From positions 1-39,874 of IMG/VR virus record IMGVR_UViG_3300042335_000666: a stretch of DNA of 39,874 nt; one strand, written 5' to 3'. This stretch comes from a virus. Position numbers and translations under genes: made by a program. The notes under the pieces are model-generated. The model had not been told where the DNA came from, ran no database searches, and was given only the letters and a program-made list of their open reading frames with translations. Positions 39,613 to 39,874 of this stretch are shown in pieces. Every line of letters begins with the position of its first letter. Position 1 is the stretch's first letter.

Positions 39613-39874
39613 TGAAAACGATTATTGCATCTGATATGGGCCAAACTGCTATTGAGCACCTGGTGTACATGGCCCTCGAGAACATCAATCAGCATATGAC
39701 TAGCGTACATGATGAGCAACTGGGGAACCTGGTGAACATGGTCGCTCATTCGTTCCACGATGACGAGGGGATCATCACTCACGCATTGGTATCGCGTGTG
39801 CGTTCGGCCTGGGCACTAAATAATTCGCCCGAGGAATTTGAATCAGAGAAAGAAGATCCAAAACCAAATCCAGT
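39612..39874 (+). CDS. Hypothetical early protein, 5' part of the gene crossing the join
   Basis: Begins MKTIIASDMGQTAIEHLVYMALENI with an ATG overlapping the preceding stop and runs off the end of the window; it continues as the frame at 1-478 for a 203-residue product. The first 60 residues look helical. In this copy the linker lacks one Glu-Phe pair. No family recognised. Confidence 0.7.
   Translation, partial: MKTIIASDMGQTAIEHLVYMALENINQHMTSVHDEQLGNLVNMVAHSFHDDEGIITHALVSRVRSAWALNNSPEEFESEKEDPKPNP
39746..39874. repeat. Terminal overlap, right copy
   Basis: 129 bases identical to 1-135 except for a missing TTTGAA unit. See the left copy. Confidence 0.9.

Noticed and set aside
1-39874. Integrase, CI-type repressor, transposase or CRISPR array
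   Set aside because: No protein with recombinase or LexA/CI features and no regularly spaced identical repeats were found; the iterons are too few and degenerate for CRISPR.

Overview
The window is an essentially complete genome of a tailed double-stranded DNA bacteriophage (Caudoviricetes) with a long-tailed, siphovirus-like gene set. Evidence: small and large terminase, portal, prohead protease, scaffold, capsid, tail tube, a frameshift-type tail chaperone pair, tape measure, distal-tail and hub proteins, holin and endolysin, in canonical order. The first 135 bases recur at the end (39746-39874) apart from a 6-base in-frame indel, so the contig closes into a circle of about 39.74 kb and one gene runs across the join. 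I see no integrase or CI-like repressor, so a lytic lifestyle is likely but not proven. Shine-Dalgarno sites and -10/-35 promoters show a bacterial host; a Pro/Thr-rich linker after a membrane anchor (gene at 2653) is of a style common in Chloroflexota, which is only a weak host hint.

Layout. A promoter at 39261-39289 drives rightward early genes that cross the join: small unknown proteins, a probable ssDNA-annealing-like protein, a secreted transglycosylase-like protein and a PP-loop (PAPS reductase-like) protein whose 5' end is out of frame at a run of nine G (1-5236). A tRNA-CAU and a control region with twin dyads follow (5237-5597). Next come small genes, an XhlA/holin/amidase lysis cassette and a methyltransferase (5598-8078). 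A DNA-binding protein precedes the packaging and head genes (8108-13213). Then comes a 7.4 kb island (13213-20569) of four large proteins sharing a KHLPGxHxQxxHG tag but carrying different enzyme domains: two ADP-ribosyltransferase-like, one HExxH metallopeptidase-like, one DdrB/ParB-like. Prohead protease, scaffold and capsid follow, then two glycosyltransferases, connector and tail genes (20579-35982).

After the tail genes a good promoter reads into two tRNA-like elements with abnormal anticodon loops and a strongly folded non-coding RNA, closed by two strong hairpins (35961-36477). The remaining genes run leftward (36493-39239): VRR-NUC nuclease, a ribbon-helix-helix-like protein, an O-like replication initiator with iterons inside its gene, a DnaC-like loader and an N6-adenine methyltransferase.

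Most notable: (1) the tagged enzyme island embedded in the head module, which I infer to be virion cargo injected with the DNA, by analogy with T4 Alt and P1 Dar/Ddr proteins; (2) the 15-bp dyad GTTAAA-N3-TTTAAC, present both inside the replication initiator gene and as a pair just upstream of the small terminase; (3) the tRNA-like/ncRNA cluster; (4) a Shine-Dalgarno that a 14-bp hairpin would bring next to the glycosyltransferase start codon; (5) two in-frame gene fusions that keep an internal ribosome-binding site.
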